A DNA stretch of 36,163 nt from Gammaproteobacteria bacterium. Its GTDB lineage: Bacteria; Pseudomonadota; Gammaproteobacteria; UBA1113. Shown here one piece after another: positions 1 to 10,488 of the stretch. The notes under the pieces were generated by a model. It was given only the letters and a program-made list of their open reading frames with translations. It was not told the DNA's origin and ran no database searches. Within the stretch, counting starts at the first letter, position 1. The number at the start of each line of letters is the position of its first letter. The stretch spans positions 1 to 36,163 of the forward strand of contig JAJFKH010000013.1 of assembly GCA_021773305.1 (NCBI GenBank), written 5' to 3'. Position numbers and translations under genes: made by a program.

Positions 1-341
1 AACCGTCCCTCTGTGGCAGCAGCAACTGTCCCAGAATACAAGACATCATCCCCCAAGTTAGCACCAGCATTGATCCCAGCAACCACCAAGTCAGGCTGAT
101 GATCCAGCAAGCCTGTTAGTGCCAAATGCACGCAATCCGTGGGTGTACCTTCGATACTCAAAAAACCATTGGTCAAACGCTTTAAGCGTAGGGGATTATG
201 CAGAGTCAAAGAATTGCTCGCGCCACTGCGATTACGATCAGGAGCTACCACATCCACATCGGCTATTTTCTTGAGGGCATCGGCCAACACTGCCAATCCT
301 GGCGCATACACCCCATCATCATTACTGACTAATATTTTCAC
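1..341 (-). CDS. surE: 5'/3'-nucleotidase SurE (partial; 3' end outside window)
   Basis: SurE is a metal-dependent phosphatase that removes phosphate from nucleoside monophosphates. Only the first 113 residues are present; the gene runs off the left edge. Translation from a GTG at 341 begins [15 protein letters not shown]. The metal ligands Asp8 and Asp9 are in place, followed by [10 protein letters not shown] with Ser39 and later the INAGANLG segment that carries the conserved Asn. These match the E. coli enzyme in position. The GTG is chosen because [10 protein letters not shown] is the standard SurE N-terminus; no strong Shine-Dalgarno sequence precedes it. In related bacteria surE commonly lies downstream of ftsB with isoprenoid genes between. 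Here the tautomerase and LuxR genes separate them. Confidence 0.93.
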   Translation of the reverse strand, partial: MKILVSNDDGVYAPGLAVLADALKKIADVDVVAPDRNRSGASNSLTLHNPLRLKRLTNGFLSIEGTPTDCVHLALTGLLDHQPDLVVAGINAGANLGDDVLYSGTVAAATEGR

Positions 342-543
342 AGGAAATAAATTACACAACTTATTGATTTGTAAGATATATTATAGGCTATTTCAAGCAA
401 ATTAGCCTAACCTATCTTGTCTCTTGTGACTATTATTACGCGATATCGCTTATTTTTTAAACGAATATAATGGTATGATGGTAGTATATTACTGTAAGCT
501 AATTCCATTATGCTTGGTGCAATATACATAAGGAGATGATCTC
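342..543. other. intergenic region between divergent surE and the tautomerase gene
   Basis: This 202-bp AT-rich gap must hold promoters for surE (leftward) and for the tautomerase gene (rightward). A perfect TATAAT lies at 466-471 on the plus strand, but I see no matching -35 element at 16-18 bp. The palindrome CGATATCG is at 441-448. A strong Shine-Dalgarno sequence (AAGGAG) sits just before the ATG at 544. No RNA gene is recognised. Confidence 0.4.
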
Positions 544-885
544 ATGCCTCAAATATGGTTAGAATATTCAGCGAACATAGGTATTGTTGAGCCGGAAAAG
601 TTTTTCCCTGGACTTCATGATATCTTATCTGAAATCACCGATCCAAATTCATGCAAAAGCCGGAGTCTCTGTTGTAGTGATTACTATGTCGGTAGTGATT
701 GCCCGTCCAATGCCTTTATTTACCTAAAAATTTCGTTTTTGCCTGGCCGCGATGAGAACACGCTGAAACAGGTGGCTGAGACAGCCTTGAAATATTTGCA
801 ATCTTATTTCAAGAAAACTATCGAAATAAAGCAATTATGCTGTGAACCTAGATTGGAAATTACAGAGTTAAATCTTTATTTTTAA
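544..885 (+). CDS. 5-carboxymethyl-2-hydroxymuconate isomerase (CHMI)-like tautomerase
   Basis: A 113-residue protein of the tautomerase superfamily. After removal of Met the chain starts with Pro, the catalytic base of this superfamily, in the context PQIWLEYSAN, which resembles the CHMI start P-H-x-x-x-E-Y-S-x-N. A GRDENTLKQVAETALKYL helix follows the second beta strand, as in CHMI. The family enzyme isomerises 5-carboxymethyl-2-hydroxymuconate in homoprotocatechuate breakdown, but no other gene of that pathway is nearby, so the true substrate is unknown. It is a little shorter than E. coli HpaF (about 126 residues) and rich in Cys (a C-C pair near residue 43 and another near 98). AAGGAGATGATCTC precedes the ATG, an excellent ribosome binding site. 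Confidence 0.75.
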   Translation: MPQIWLEYSANIGIVEPEKFFPGLHDILSEITDPNSCKSRSLCCSDYYVGSDCPSNAFIYLKISFLPGRDENTLKQVAETALKYLQSYFKKTIEIKQLCCEPRLEITELNLYF

Positions 886-1106
886 TGGGTTGTGTCGCAA
901 ATTTTTGCTATCCCCTTCAAAAGCAAAATGTTATTTTCTCTAGGCGCAAGTTGCTCTGGAATAGTTGTCTAGTCAGCGACTTAATGCTGGTTTTTCCTTA
1001 GCATGTGGTGCTGTTCAATGTCTTACAATGTTATTTATTTTGATTTATCAACTAGTTAAGTTTAGGGAACATATCTACTTTGGTCTAACAATCACTAACA
1101 ATGCTA

Positions 1107-1135
1107 TTGACGCCAAAGAGAAATGTGTATATAAT
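1107..1135 (+). promoter_or_regulatory. sigma-70-like promoter of the tandem luxR-type genes
   Basis: TTGACG at 1107-1112, a 17-bp spacer and a perfect TATAAT at 1130-1135. Transcription would begin near 1142, which rules out the upstream ATGs at 1101 and 1134 as start codons for this transcript and leaves 1158 or 1176. The rest of the 886-1106 gap shows no gene or clear repeat. Confidence 0.7.
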
Positions 1136-1175
1136 GCACAACATACTATATAAAACAATGCTCAAAACATCGCTT

Positions 1176-1829
1176 ATGACACAACTTGCACTCACAAATC
1201 TCCACGCAGGTATAAAATCAAAGTCTCACCACTATAAAGACGTTGGTTTAGGCTTTGTGGATTTTTGCAAATTTGTCAGCCCTAAACACATCTACGGACT
1301 CCATGAAGAGCAAGCAGCAAAGCATGTTTTTACATCCGAGTATTATGACACAACCGCCATTGCAGAAGATTTTATGATAGAAGATGAAGCTGTTTTCCGT
1401 GGTGAAAGCCTGGTAATTTTCGAAGCTTTTATGGTTCATGGAAAACCCAGATTCATGCTCGTACAAAAATCTCCTTACATTGAAAATAACAAAATCCAAG
1501 GCTGTTTTTTCCTCTCAACTATATTACCTCTTCAAACTATTGAATCTACAAAAACCTATCTTGATAACCCAGACATTAAAATATCTTCTCACACAAAAAA
1601 ATTTCTCGATATTTTTAACCTTTGCCCCAGCCGAAAATATGGCCTTAGTAAAAGAGAAATGCAAACCATCATCGGCCTCACGCAAGGTAGCTCTGCAAGG
1701 CAGATTGGCGAAAAACTCCAACTCTCTCGCCGAACCGTAGAATCCTACATTCGTAACATTAAAGATAAGCTCCAAGCACAAACTCAAACAGAAATTGTTG
1801 CTAAGACAATTAAAGAAGGTTTGGTGTAA
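1176..1829 (+). CDS. PAS-LuxR family transcriptional regulator, first of a tandem pair
   Basis: A 217-residue cytoplasmic DNA-binding regulator. Residues 1 to about 125 resemble a PAS sensor (IAEDFMIEDEAVFRGESL, then a strand ending SPYIENNKIQGCFF). The C-terminus is a LuxR/GerE helix-turn-helix: LSKREMQTIIGLTQG, then ARQIGEKLQLSRRTVESYI. The reading frame is open back to an ATG at 1101, but the promoter at 1107-1135 excludes that start. From 1176 the protein aligns end to end with its downstream paralogue (MTQLALTNLHAGIKSK against MAKLENLYCIAAIKSK), and both are then exactly 217 residues. ATG 1158 is an alternative; neither has a strong Shine-Dalgarno sequence. There is no N-terminal receiver domain, so it is not a classical two-component regulator. 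The ligand or signal is unknown. Confidence 0.82.
   Translation: MTQLALTNLHAGIKSKSHHYKDVGLGFVDFCKFVSPKHIYGLHEEQAAKHVFTSEYYDTTAIAEDFMIEDEAVFRGESLVIFEAFMVHGKPRFMLVQKSPYIENNKIQGCFFLSTILPLQTIESTKTYLDNPDIKISSHTKKFLDIFNLCPSRKYGLSKREMQTIIGLTQGSSARQIGEKLQLSRRTVESYIRNIKDKLQAQTQTEIVAKTIKEGLV
1596..1772 (+). repeat. near-identical HTH-coding repeat, copy 1 (partner 2254-2430)
   Basis: This 177-bp stretch matches 2254-2430 at a constant offset of 658 bp with only five mismatches that I count. It encodes the linker and the helix-turn-helix of both LuxR-type genes. Similarity falls sharply on both sides, which points to recent gene conversion of the DNA-binding segment rather than a recent whole-gene duplication. 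Confidence 0.85.
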
Positions 1830-1833
1830 CATT

Positions 1834-2487
1834 ATGGCAAAATTAGAAAATTTATACTGTATCGCTGCAATTAAGTCAAAAAAAAATCAATACATCAGTG
1901 CCAGCCAGGGATACGCGGAGTTTTGTCAATTCAACAATCCCAAAAAAATCATAGGTACAACCGACTATCAACTTGCTGAACATGTCATACAATCACAGTA
2001 TTACAATTATGAAACAATGGTCGAAGAGTTTATACTAGAAGATGAAAGAACTTTTTGTGGTGAAAGTCTATTGGTTTTTGTAGCTGCTCTCGTCCACAAC
2101 AACCCAACGTACTTACTATGCCACAAAGCTCCTTATAGAGAAGGAAATAAAATCGTTGGTAGCTTTTTTCAAAACACAATTCTGCCACAGCAAAATATTC
2201 ACAGCTTAAAATATTATTTGAATAATCCTGATATTATTTTGCCAAACTATACTAAAAAATTTCTCGATATTTTTAACCTTTGTCCCAGCCAAAAATATGG
2301 CCTTAGCAAAAGAGAAATGCAAACCATCATCGGCCTCACGCAAGGTGGCTCTGCAAGGCAGATTGGCGAAAAGCTCCAACTCTCTCGCCGAACCGTAGAA
2401 TCCTACATTCGTAACATTAAAGATAAGCTCTCTGTACAGACCCAGACGGAAATTGTCGTCAAAGCGATGCAGGAAGAGCTAGTATAA
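1834..2487 (+). CDS. PAS-LuxR family transcriptional regulator, second of a tandem pair
   Basis: A 217-residue paralogue of the preceding gene, starting 4 bp after its stop codon and so probably co-transcribed and translationally coupled. It has the same layout: a PAS-like N-terminal half (VEEFILEDERTFCGESLLVF ... APYREGNKIVGSFF) and a GerE-type helix-turn-helix at about residues 150-210. The sensor halves have diverged strongly. From the TKKFLDIFNLCPS segment through the recognition helix the two proteins are nearly identical, including at the DNA level. They therefore probably bind the same operator while sensing different inputs, and might form heterodimers (inference). The frame is open upstream into the first gene, but the ATG at 1834 is preferred because it aligns with the paralogue. 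Confidence 0.85.
   Translation: MAKLENLYCIAAIKSKKNQYISASQGYAEFCQFNNPKKIIGTTDYQLAEHVIQSQYYNYETMVEEFILEDERTFCGESLLVFVAALVHNNPTYLLCHKAPYREGNKIVGSFFQNTILPQQNIHSLKYYLNNPDIILPNYTKKFLDIFNLCPSQKYGLSKREMQTIIGLTQGGSARQIGEKLQLSRRTVESYIRNIKDKLSVQTQTEIVVKAMQEELV
2254..2430 (+). repeat. near-identical HTH-coding repeat, copy 2 (partner 1596-1772)
   Basis: Second copy of the 177-bp helix-turn-helix repeat described at 1596-1772. Direct orientation, 658 bp apart, so the pair is also a possible site for recombination that would fuse the first sensor to the second DNA-binding domain. Confidence 0.85.
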
Positions 2488-2664
2488 TTTTGCCATATTA
2501 GCTGTTCAAACTTTAATACTTCTGTGTTTTATCAAACAAACTATAACCACACACCCTTGCTAATGCATCTTATAAATTGAAAATATCCGAATCACCTTTT
2601 TCACCCACGACAGAAAATATAAAAAACATCCCCTTATATGGCTCCATACTTGGATCCATGATAG

Positions 2665-2934
2665 CTAATCTACCACTTGAAAAAAAATTTCATCCTGTTT
2701 TATCATGCCCAAATCATTTCTTGCACGTTCTTCTAAGGCATCAGAGCCATGTTTTAAATCATCGATGTCAGCTTCTACTGCTGCGTTTTCTTTTTCTAAA
2801 TCAGTATTTTTCTGCTGCCAAGTTGCAACTTCTTTTCTCAGTGCGGTCACTTGAAAAATATTTTCATCTGCAAACCACAGCTTGTACTGCAACACGAGAA
2901 AAATGCCAATGAGAAGAATAAAGACCGCTTTCAT
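2665..2934 (-). CDS. ftsB: cell division protein FtsB
   Basis: An 89-residue bitopic division protein that forms the FtsQLB complex and helps activate septal peptidoglycan synthesis. Residues about 4-20 (VFILLIGIFLVLQYKLW) are the single membrane segment, and residues about 28-62 form a coiled coil rich in Lys, Glu and Leu. The segment around ALEERARNDLGMIKQDEIFF is the conserved motif that follows the coiled coil in this family (E-x-x-AR-x-x-LGM). It starts 6 bp after the eno stop codon, as last gene of the pyrG-kdsA-eno-ftsB unit. An imperfect hairpin beyond the stop (about 2639-2660) precedes a short T run by more than 10 nt and is at best a weak terminator. ispD, often the next gene, is absent. 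Confidence 0.93.
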   Translation of the reverse strand: MKAVFILLIGIFLVLQYKLWFADENIFQVTALRKEVATWQQKNTDLEKENAAVEADIDDLKHGSDALEERARNDLGMIKQDEIFFQVVD

Positions 2935-2940
2935 TATGGA

Positions 2941-4230
<1,290 letters not shown>

Positions 4231-5045
4231 TTATCCTCGTTGTTTAACCACATTATCAATCGCTTGAAGATCTTCTAGCAACGCTTTTATCTGATCAAGC
4301 GGCCATGAATTAGGGCCATCACTTTTCGCTTTATCCGGGTTAGGGTGAGTCTCCATAAAAATACCAGCAATCCCCACAGCCACCGCAGCTCTTGCCAGCA
4401 CCGGTACAAATTCCCGTTGCCCACCAGAACGATTACCCTGGCCTCCAGGTAACTGTACCGAATGAGTTGCATCAAATACCACCGGCGCACCCGTCTCCCT
4501 CATGATAGCCAAGGAGCGCATATCAGAAACCAAGTTGTTGTAACCAAAACTGGCACCTCGCTCACACACCATAATATTTTCATTACCTGTGGCCCGAGCT
4601 TTTGCAACCACGTGGGTCATATCCCAAGGTGCAAGAAATTGTCCTTTTTTAATGTTCACAGGCAATCCTTGCTGGCAAACTTTTTGGATATAATTGGTTT
4701 GCCGAGACAAAAAAGCTGGAGTTTGTAGCACATCCACGACACTGGCAACTTCATCTAAAGGAGTATCTTCATGAACATCCGTAAGTACTGGCACACCCAC
4801 CTGCTGCTTGACCTTGGCTAAAATAGCTAAGCCTTTTTCCAAACCCAGCCCACGAAAACTTTCATGGGAAGAACGGTTGGCTTTATCAAAAGAAGATTTA
4901 AAGATAAAAGGAATTTTCAATGCCTGGGTGATTTCTTTTAAGTACCCTGCGGTCTCCAATGCTAAGGTTTCGCTTTCAATCACACAGGGGCCTGCAATAA
5001 GAAAAAAGGGTTGTTCAATACCCACATTAACGCCGCATAATTTCA

Positions 5046-5046
<1 letters not shown>
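4231..5046 (-). CDS. kdsA: 3-deoxy-8-phosphooctulonate synthase (KDO-8-phosphate synthase)
   Basis: Condenses phosphoenolpyruvate and arabinose 5-phosphate to KDO-8-phosphate, the precursor of the inner-core sugar of lipopolysaccharide. At 271 residues it is a normal Kds[22 protein letters not shown] and [11 protein letters not shown] are conserved substrate-binding segments. Cys21 in AGPCVIES occupies the place of the Asn found in the E. coli enzyme; together with a His in the THSVQ segment, the Glu of METHP and the Asp of SDGPNSWP this marks the metal-dependent class (known from Aquifex). The start codon overlaps the pyrG stop by one base (TAATG), indicating translational coupling. Confidence 0.97.
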
Positions 5047-6686
<1,640 letters not shown>

Positions 6687-6789
6687 TTACCCTTAAAATT
6701 GAAATTAAATTACCACGACGGGAGTTTATTGTATCAAAATGGCGGAATATTACCAGAAGAAATTTTAATGATATGCTATGGGATTTATA

Positions 6790-6804
6790 TTTGCCATGGG
6801 CAAA
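6790..6804. other. short perfect inverted repeat downstream of 6S copy 1
   Basis: TTTGCC-ATG-GGCAAA, a six-base-pair stem with a three-base loop, about 35 bp beyond the likely end of 6S copy 1 and upstream of pyrG. There is no clean U run after it on the minus strand, so it is not a standard intrinsic terminator. Confidence 0.3.
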
Positions 6805-6837
6805 AATTGAGGGAGCGTCGCAGAAAGCACTTCTTGA

Positions 6838-6986
6838 CTGAACCACTTATCTCATCAGGTGGTAAAGCATCGTGATGTATTAGGCTTCCGGCCTATAGTC
6901 GGCTTGCACACAACATCAGCAAATACTATATACCTATCATATTCACAATCGGCTCAGAAGATATATGCCTTCTCGCGAACACTCTT
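6838..6986 (-). ncRNA. ssrS: 6S RNA (SsrS-like), copy 1
   Basis: 6S RNA mimics an open promoter and sequesters the sigma-70 RNA polymerase holoenzyme in stationary phase. Read on the minus strand, this region has hallmarks of gammaproteobacterial 6S: AGAGTGTTCGC near the 5' end, then CTGAGCCGAT, as in E. coli, then TGTGTGCAAGCC and GGAAGCCTAA on the 3' side. It aligns over its whole length with a second copy at 8033-8182. The 5' end is set from the promoter and the 3' end only from where similarity to the other copy stops, so it may be off by 10-20 nt. I could not fold a complete closing stem by eye, and confidence is limited for that reason. Confidence 0.75.
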
Positions 6987-6992
6987 ACCGTA

Positions 6993-7021
6993 ATTATACC
7001 TGAAATGATTGGTTTGTGCAA
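6993..7021 (-). promoter_or_regulatory. sigma-70-like promoter of 6S RNA copy 1
   Basis: On the minus strand: TTGCAC (7021-7016), a 17-bp spacer and a perfect TATAAT (6998-6993). The predicted transcript start at about 6985-6987 falls exactly at the conserved 5' end of the 6S-like sequence. Confidence 0.75.
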
Positions 7022-7048
7022 TTTTTAATCACAAATGCCCTAAGCAAC

Positions 7049-7065
7049 CTTAACCCATGGTTAAG
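7049..7065. other. inverted repeat at the 3' end of the hydrolase gene
   Basis: CTTAACC-CAT-GGTTAAG, a seven-base-pair perfect stem with a three-base loop that includes the hydrolase stop codon. No T run follows, so it could be an RNA-stabilising hairpin or a weak terminator, or a protein-binding palindrome. Confidence 0.35.
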
Positions 7066-7912
7066 CAAAAATCGTATCACTCCGTTGTGACAAAGTCACT
7101 TCAACAGCCTGCAAAAAATCACCTAGCACCTTATTAAAATCATTTGGGTTTTCAAGATTACAAATATGACCCCCATGAGGGATGGTACATAACTCACTGT
7201 TTGGCAATAAATCTGCCATTTCTTGAGACTCAGACACAGGTCTCGGGATATCACTTTCTCCAACGATTACAAGGGTGGGCTGTTTAATACCAGGCAAATC
7301 TCCCAACTGAGACTGCCGAGAAAAAATACCTCGACTAATACCACAAAGCCCTGGGATCTTATTTGGCGCTACAGCACTCAGCTGTTCACGTAATGCTTTG
7401 GGAATTTCTGGAGCCACATCGAAGGTCTCTGGCGCAAAAAATATTGGCACAATGGCATCCAAAATAGGATCTGTAAATCCCTTCGCCACTTCAATAGTGT
7501 CTGTTAACTGCTCATAGCTATGACGAGTTTCAGAAGGTTCATCACCAACATAAGTATCACACAGCACTAATCCTGCGATACGTTTGGAATGCTTCACAGC
7601 CAGCTGTGTCCCCCAGATCCCACCCACTGATAAACCAATGACAATGCATTTATCTATATTTAAAATATCCAGTAAAGCCAAATGATCTGCTGTCATTTGC
7701 TCAATGGAATAAGGTGTGGAGTCATCTAACGATTGAGATTTTCCATGGCTAAAAAGCTCAGGAACAATACAGCGAAAATTTTTTTTAAATTGATCAATTT
7801 GTGGCTGCCACATTTGAGCATCGCAAAGGAAACTATGACCAAAAATCAGAGGAAATCCCTGCCCTTCATCAAGATAATGCATCTCACGTCCATTGATAGT
7901 TGCTGTAGGCAT
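7061..7912 (-). CDS. alpha/beta-hydrolase fold protein
   Basis: A 283-residue single-domain hydrolase, probably an esterase or carboxylic-ester/lactone hydrolase; the substrate cannot be told from sequence. The fold is clear: an HG-like oxyanion strand (PLIFGHSFLCDAQMW), the nucleophile elbow G-L-S-V-G-G with Ser95, the acid Asp221 in VIVGESDIPRP, and the catalytic His249 in PHGGHICNLENP. There is no signal peptide, so the product is cytoplasmic. CAAGGAG lies just before the ATG. The gene stands alone between two 6S RNA genes in the same orientation, an insertion relative to the tilS-pyrG adjacency of related genomes. It resembles the 3-oxoadipate enol-lactonase and haloperoxidase branch, but that is only a resemblance. 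Confidence 0.88.
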   Translation of the reverse strand: MPTATINGREMHYLDEGQGFPLIFGHSFLCDAQMWQPQIDQFKKNFRCIVPELFSHGKSQSLDDSTPYSIEQMTADHLALLDILNIDKCIVIGLSVGGIWGTQLAVKHSKRIAGLVLCDTYVGDEPSETRHSYEQLTDTIEVAKGFTDPILDAIVPIFFAPETFDVAPEIPKALREQLSAVAPNKIPGLCGISRGIFSRQSQLGDLPGIKQPTLVIVGESDIPRPVSESQEMADLLPNSELCTIPHGGHICNLENPNDFNKVLGDFLQAVEVTLSQRSDTIFA

Positions 7913-7950
7913 GTTCTCTCCTTGGGTAACAGTGTATGTCAGAGAGGAGA

Positions 7951-7980
7951 AGTATAAATGATGAAGTCATAGGCTGTCTA
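7951..7980 (-). promoter_or_regulatory. candidate promoter of the hydrolase gene
   Basis: On the minus strand TAGACA (7980-7975) and TATACT (7956-7951), separated by 18 bp and placed about 40 bp upstream of the hydrolase ATG. A moderate match only; read-through from 6S copy 2 is an alternative. Confidence 0.4.
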
Positions 7981-8032
7981 GATATACTGCTTGCAATATA
8001 GGAAGAGCGCCCCAGGAGCATACAAGTAATTC

Positions 8033-8182
8033 CGAACCCTCATCCCTCAACAGGTGGTGATGAGCTGAGATGCATTAGGCTTCCCACTACGTGGCGGGCT
8101 TGCACACAACATCAGCGAGTTCTATTACCGTTCTGTGGTTAATCGGTTCAGAAACGATATGCCCACTGGCGAACACTCTGAC
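8033..8182 (-). ncRNA. 6S RNA (SsrS-like), copy 2
   Basis: A second 6S-like gene, homologous along its length to 6838-6986. On the minus strand it shows CAGAGTGTTCGC, CTGAACCGAT, TGTGTGCAAGCC and GGGAAGCCTAA, then the shared ACCACCTG and GGTTC near the 3' end. The hairpin between CAAGCC and GAAGCC differs in sequence from copy 1 but keeps complementary arms (CCCGCCAC-GTA-GTGGG here, CCGACTATAGGCCGG there), which suggests conservation of RNA structure. Legionella pneumophila is known to carry two 6S RNAs, so two copies are not unprecedented. The 3' end is estimated from the alignment. Confidence 0.72.
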
Positions 8183-8188
8183 TGTAAG

Positions 8189-8216
8189 TATATAACATCC
8201 TTTCCCGATCATGCAA
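8189..8216 (-). promoter_or_regulatory. sigma-70-like promoter of 6S RNA copy 2
   Basis: On the minus strand TTGCAT (8216-8211), 16-bp spacer, TATATA (8194-8189). The start would fall near 8181-8183, just before the conserved AGAGTGTTCGC. The -35 element lies against the tilS stop codon, so the gene begins at once after tilS. Confidence 0.6.
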
Positions 8217-8219
8217 GTA

Positions 8220-9461
8220 TTAGCACGGCTCCAGATGCATAGCTCTAGATTCTTGATCCCAAAAGATATTTGTTAATTCTCCATTGACAAACAATAAAGG
8301 AATACGGTCTCGTTCCCAGGGAGGGATCCCTTTTTCTTGGAAGATTTTTTTTAAGCTATGATGCCCTTGCCTACCTGGAATATGACATCGTTCACCGCCG
8401 CGACGAAAACGAATTTCCATGGTTGCTTCAGCAGGCAAACCCAACTGTTCCCGCATATCAATATTATTCACCTGTATCACCTGTTTAGGATCCTGAGGTT
8501 GCAGTGGTTTCATCCCATATAATTTTTGTCGATAACGTCGGATCTCAACCCCTGGCCAAATCACAAGAGGAGTGGCATCTTCCCTTGCCCCTATCACATG
8601 ATTTATAATATCATCTAACTTTGCTGAAGAAGGTAAAGGCAAAGACAATCGCTCTAACCACAAGCGTAATAAATAATGGATTTCATCTTGATCACACATT
8701 GCAAGCTGACACAGATCGAGTTGCTGACCCAGCATAAGCTCATTTAATTTTTTTCCCATTAACTTTACCAATAATGCTTCATGGGAAGCACAATGTTTTG
8801 CCGCCCTAGAAAGTGTTTTGCACAAACCAGGCCAGCGTTCTTGTAATCGAGGTATAATATCATGCCGTAAAAAATTACGACTAAATCGATGATCTTGATT
8901 CGAGTCATCTTCAACCCATATGACATGATGAGCCTTGGCGTAATCTTGCAAATCATTGCGAGATAAATTCAAAAAAGGTCTCACCAAACTCCCTTTCTGT
9001 AAAAATTTTTGATAAGCCATTGCCGATAAGCCTTTAGGCCCCGCTCCACGGATCAATTGCAACAATAATGTCTCTGCTTGATCATCTTGGTGGTGTGCGG
9101 TGAGTAAAATGTCATTATCTTGAATAATATCGTTAAAACAGTCATAACGTAATTGCCTAGCTTGCGCTTCTAGACTTTCTTTATTTTTTTGATCAATCGT
9201 AATCATTTTCGTCACTAACGTTACATCCCACTGGGATGCCATCAGTGCACACTGATTTTGCCAATCCTCTGCATTTTTATGTAAGCCATGGTTGATATGG
9301 ACTGGAATAATGTTCACTCGCCCAGAAATATTCGGGTGATGAACTAACCCATGAAGCAAAACCGAAGAATCAAGACCACCACTATAACCTACAATTAAAC
9401 GTTTGGTTGTCTCATTTAAACAAGAAGAAAATTTATTTAAAGAGTGCAACACCGCAAGCAT
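8220..9461 (-). CDS. tilS: tRNA(Ile)-lysidine synthase
   Basis: Modifies C34 of the CAU-anticodon tRNA(Ile) to lysidine with ATP and lysine, changing both its charging identity and its codon reading from AUG to AUA; essential. The PP-loop SGGLDS is at residues 27-32, followed by HINHGLH and the TAHHQDDQAET motif typical of TilS. The C-terminal domain (RFRRGGERCHIPGRQGHHSLKK) is present. The frame is open to a TTG at 9482 inside accA; I prefer the ATG at 9461, which lies 4 bp after the accA stop and gives 413 residues. Its position after dnaE-accA is the usual one in related bacteria. Confidence 0.95.
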   Translation of the reverse strand: MLAVLHSLNKFSSCLNETTKRLIVGYSGGLDSSVLLHGLVHHPNISGRVNIIPVHINHGLHKNAEDWQNQCALMASQWDVTLVTKMITIDQKNKESLEAQARQLRYDCFNDIIQDNDILLTAHHQDDQAETLLLQLIRGAGPKGLSAMAYQKFLQKGSLVRPFLNLSRNDLQDYAKAHHVIWVEDDSNQDHRFSRNFLRHDIIPRLQERWPGLCKTLSRAAKHCASHEALLVKLMGKKLNELMLGQQLDLCQLAMCDQDEIHYLLRLWLERLSLPLPSSAKLDDIINHVIGAREDATPLVIWPGVEIRRYRQKLYGMKPLQPQDPKQVIQVNNIDMREQLGLPAEATMEIRFRRGGERCHIPGRQGHHSLKKIFQEKGIPPWERDRIPLLFVNGELTNIFWDQESRAMHLEPC

Positions 9462-9465
9462 AGAG

Positions 9466-10419
9466 TTAGTCAACAACACCAAAGTTCATGAGCCGTTGAT
9501 AACGAAGATCTAATAATTGTTGTGTGGTTTTCCCTTGTAGTTCATTTAAATGTTTCACTAAGCTTTGCTTGATACTGGCCGACACTTCTTTATGATTTCG
9601 ATGCGCGCCGCCAAGAGGCTCTGGAATCACTTCATCCACCAAATCAAGTTCTATTAATTTTTCAGCATTAACCCCTAACGCTTCAGCCGCTTCCGGGGCC
9701 TTGTCTGCACTTTTCCACAGTATCGACGCACAACCTTCAGGTGATATGACTGAGTAAATACTGTATTGCAACATCAAGACTCGATCACCCACACCCAATG
9801 CCAATGCACCACCGGATCCACCTTCGCCCACTACCGTGCAAATAATCGGTGTTTTTAAATGAGACAGTTCATATAAATTTCTCGCGATGGCCTCACTTTG
9901 ATTACGTTCCTCCGCACCGATCCCAGGATACGCGCCAGCTGTATCAATAAAGGTAAAAATAGGCATTTTAAACTTTTCAGCCATTTGCATTAAACGCAGG
10001 GCCTTACGATATCCCTCTGGATGAGACATGCCGAAATTTCGTTCAATTTTTTCTCGGGTTTTACGTCCCTTTTCCTGACCAATCACCATTACGGGTTGAT
10101 TCTCTAATCGCGCCACACCACCGATAATGGCTTTGTCATCACCAAAATGACGATCACCACATAGCTCCTCAAATTCAGTAAAAATATACTGCAAATAATC
10201 CACAATATGAGGACGAGAAGGATGCCGCGCCAACTGGGTTATTTGCCAGGGCGTCAAGGAAGAAAAAATATTTCGAGTCAACTCTTGGCTTTTTTGCTCA
10301 AGGCGGTTAATTTCTTCAGATATATTCAACTCAGAATCATTACCCAACAAGCGTAATGCTTCAATTTTTGCTTCTAGCTCTGCAATAGGTTGCTCAAAGT
10401 CTAAGAAATTTTGTTGCAT
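9466..10419 (-). CDS. accA: acetyl-CoA carboxylase carboxyltransferase subunit alpha
   Basis: With AccD it transfers the carboxyl group from carboxybiotin to acetyl-CoA, giving malonyl-CoA, the first committed step of fatty acid synthesis. The 317-residue length is close to that of E. coli AccA. Landmarks are [12 protein letters not shown] at the N-terminus, [32 protein letters not shown], the oxyanion segments [18 protein letters not shown] and [17 protein letters not shown], and [21 protein letters not shown] precedes the ATG. It lies 69 bp after dnaE and 4 bp before tilS, consistent with a dnaE-accA-tilS transcript. Confidence 0.98.
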   Translation of the reverse strand: MQQNFLDFEQPIAELEAKIEALRLLGNDSELNISEEINRLEQKSQELTRNIFSSLTPWQITQLARHPSRPHIVDYLQYIFTEFEELCGDRHFGDDKAIIGGVARLENQPVMVIGQEKGRKTREKIERNFGMSHPEGYRKALRLMQMAEKFKMPIFTFIDTAGAYPGIGAEERNQSEAIARNLYELSHLKTPIICTVVGEGGSGGALALGVGDRVLMLQYSIYSVISPEGCASILWKSADKAPEAAEALGVNAEKLIELDLVDEVIPEPLGGAHRNHKEVSASIKQSLVKHLNELQGKTTQQLLDLRYQRLMNFGVVD

Positions 10420-10488
10420 AAATGTTCTCCTAAGGCACTCTCATGACCGCAGGGTATTCTGCACTAAATGTAATACAATTTCCACTGT

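Noticed and set aside
965-1153. 62-codon plus-strand reading frame upstream of the LuxR pair
   Set aside because: Does not resemble a protein family, has no ribosome binding site, starts at a non-ATG codon and overlaps the LuxR promoter.
9462-9482. TTG start for tilS inside accA
   Set aside because: It adds seven non-conserved residues; the ATG at 9461 just after the accA stop is the simpler start.
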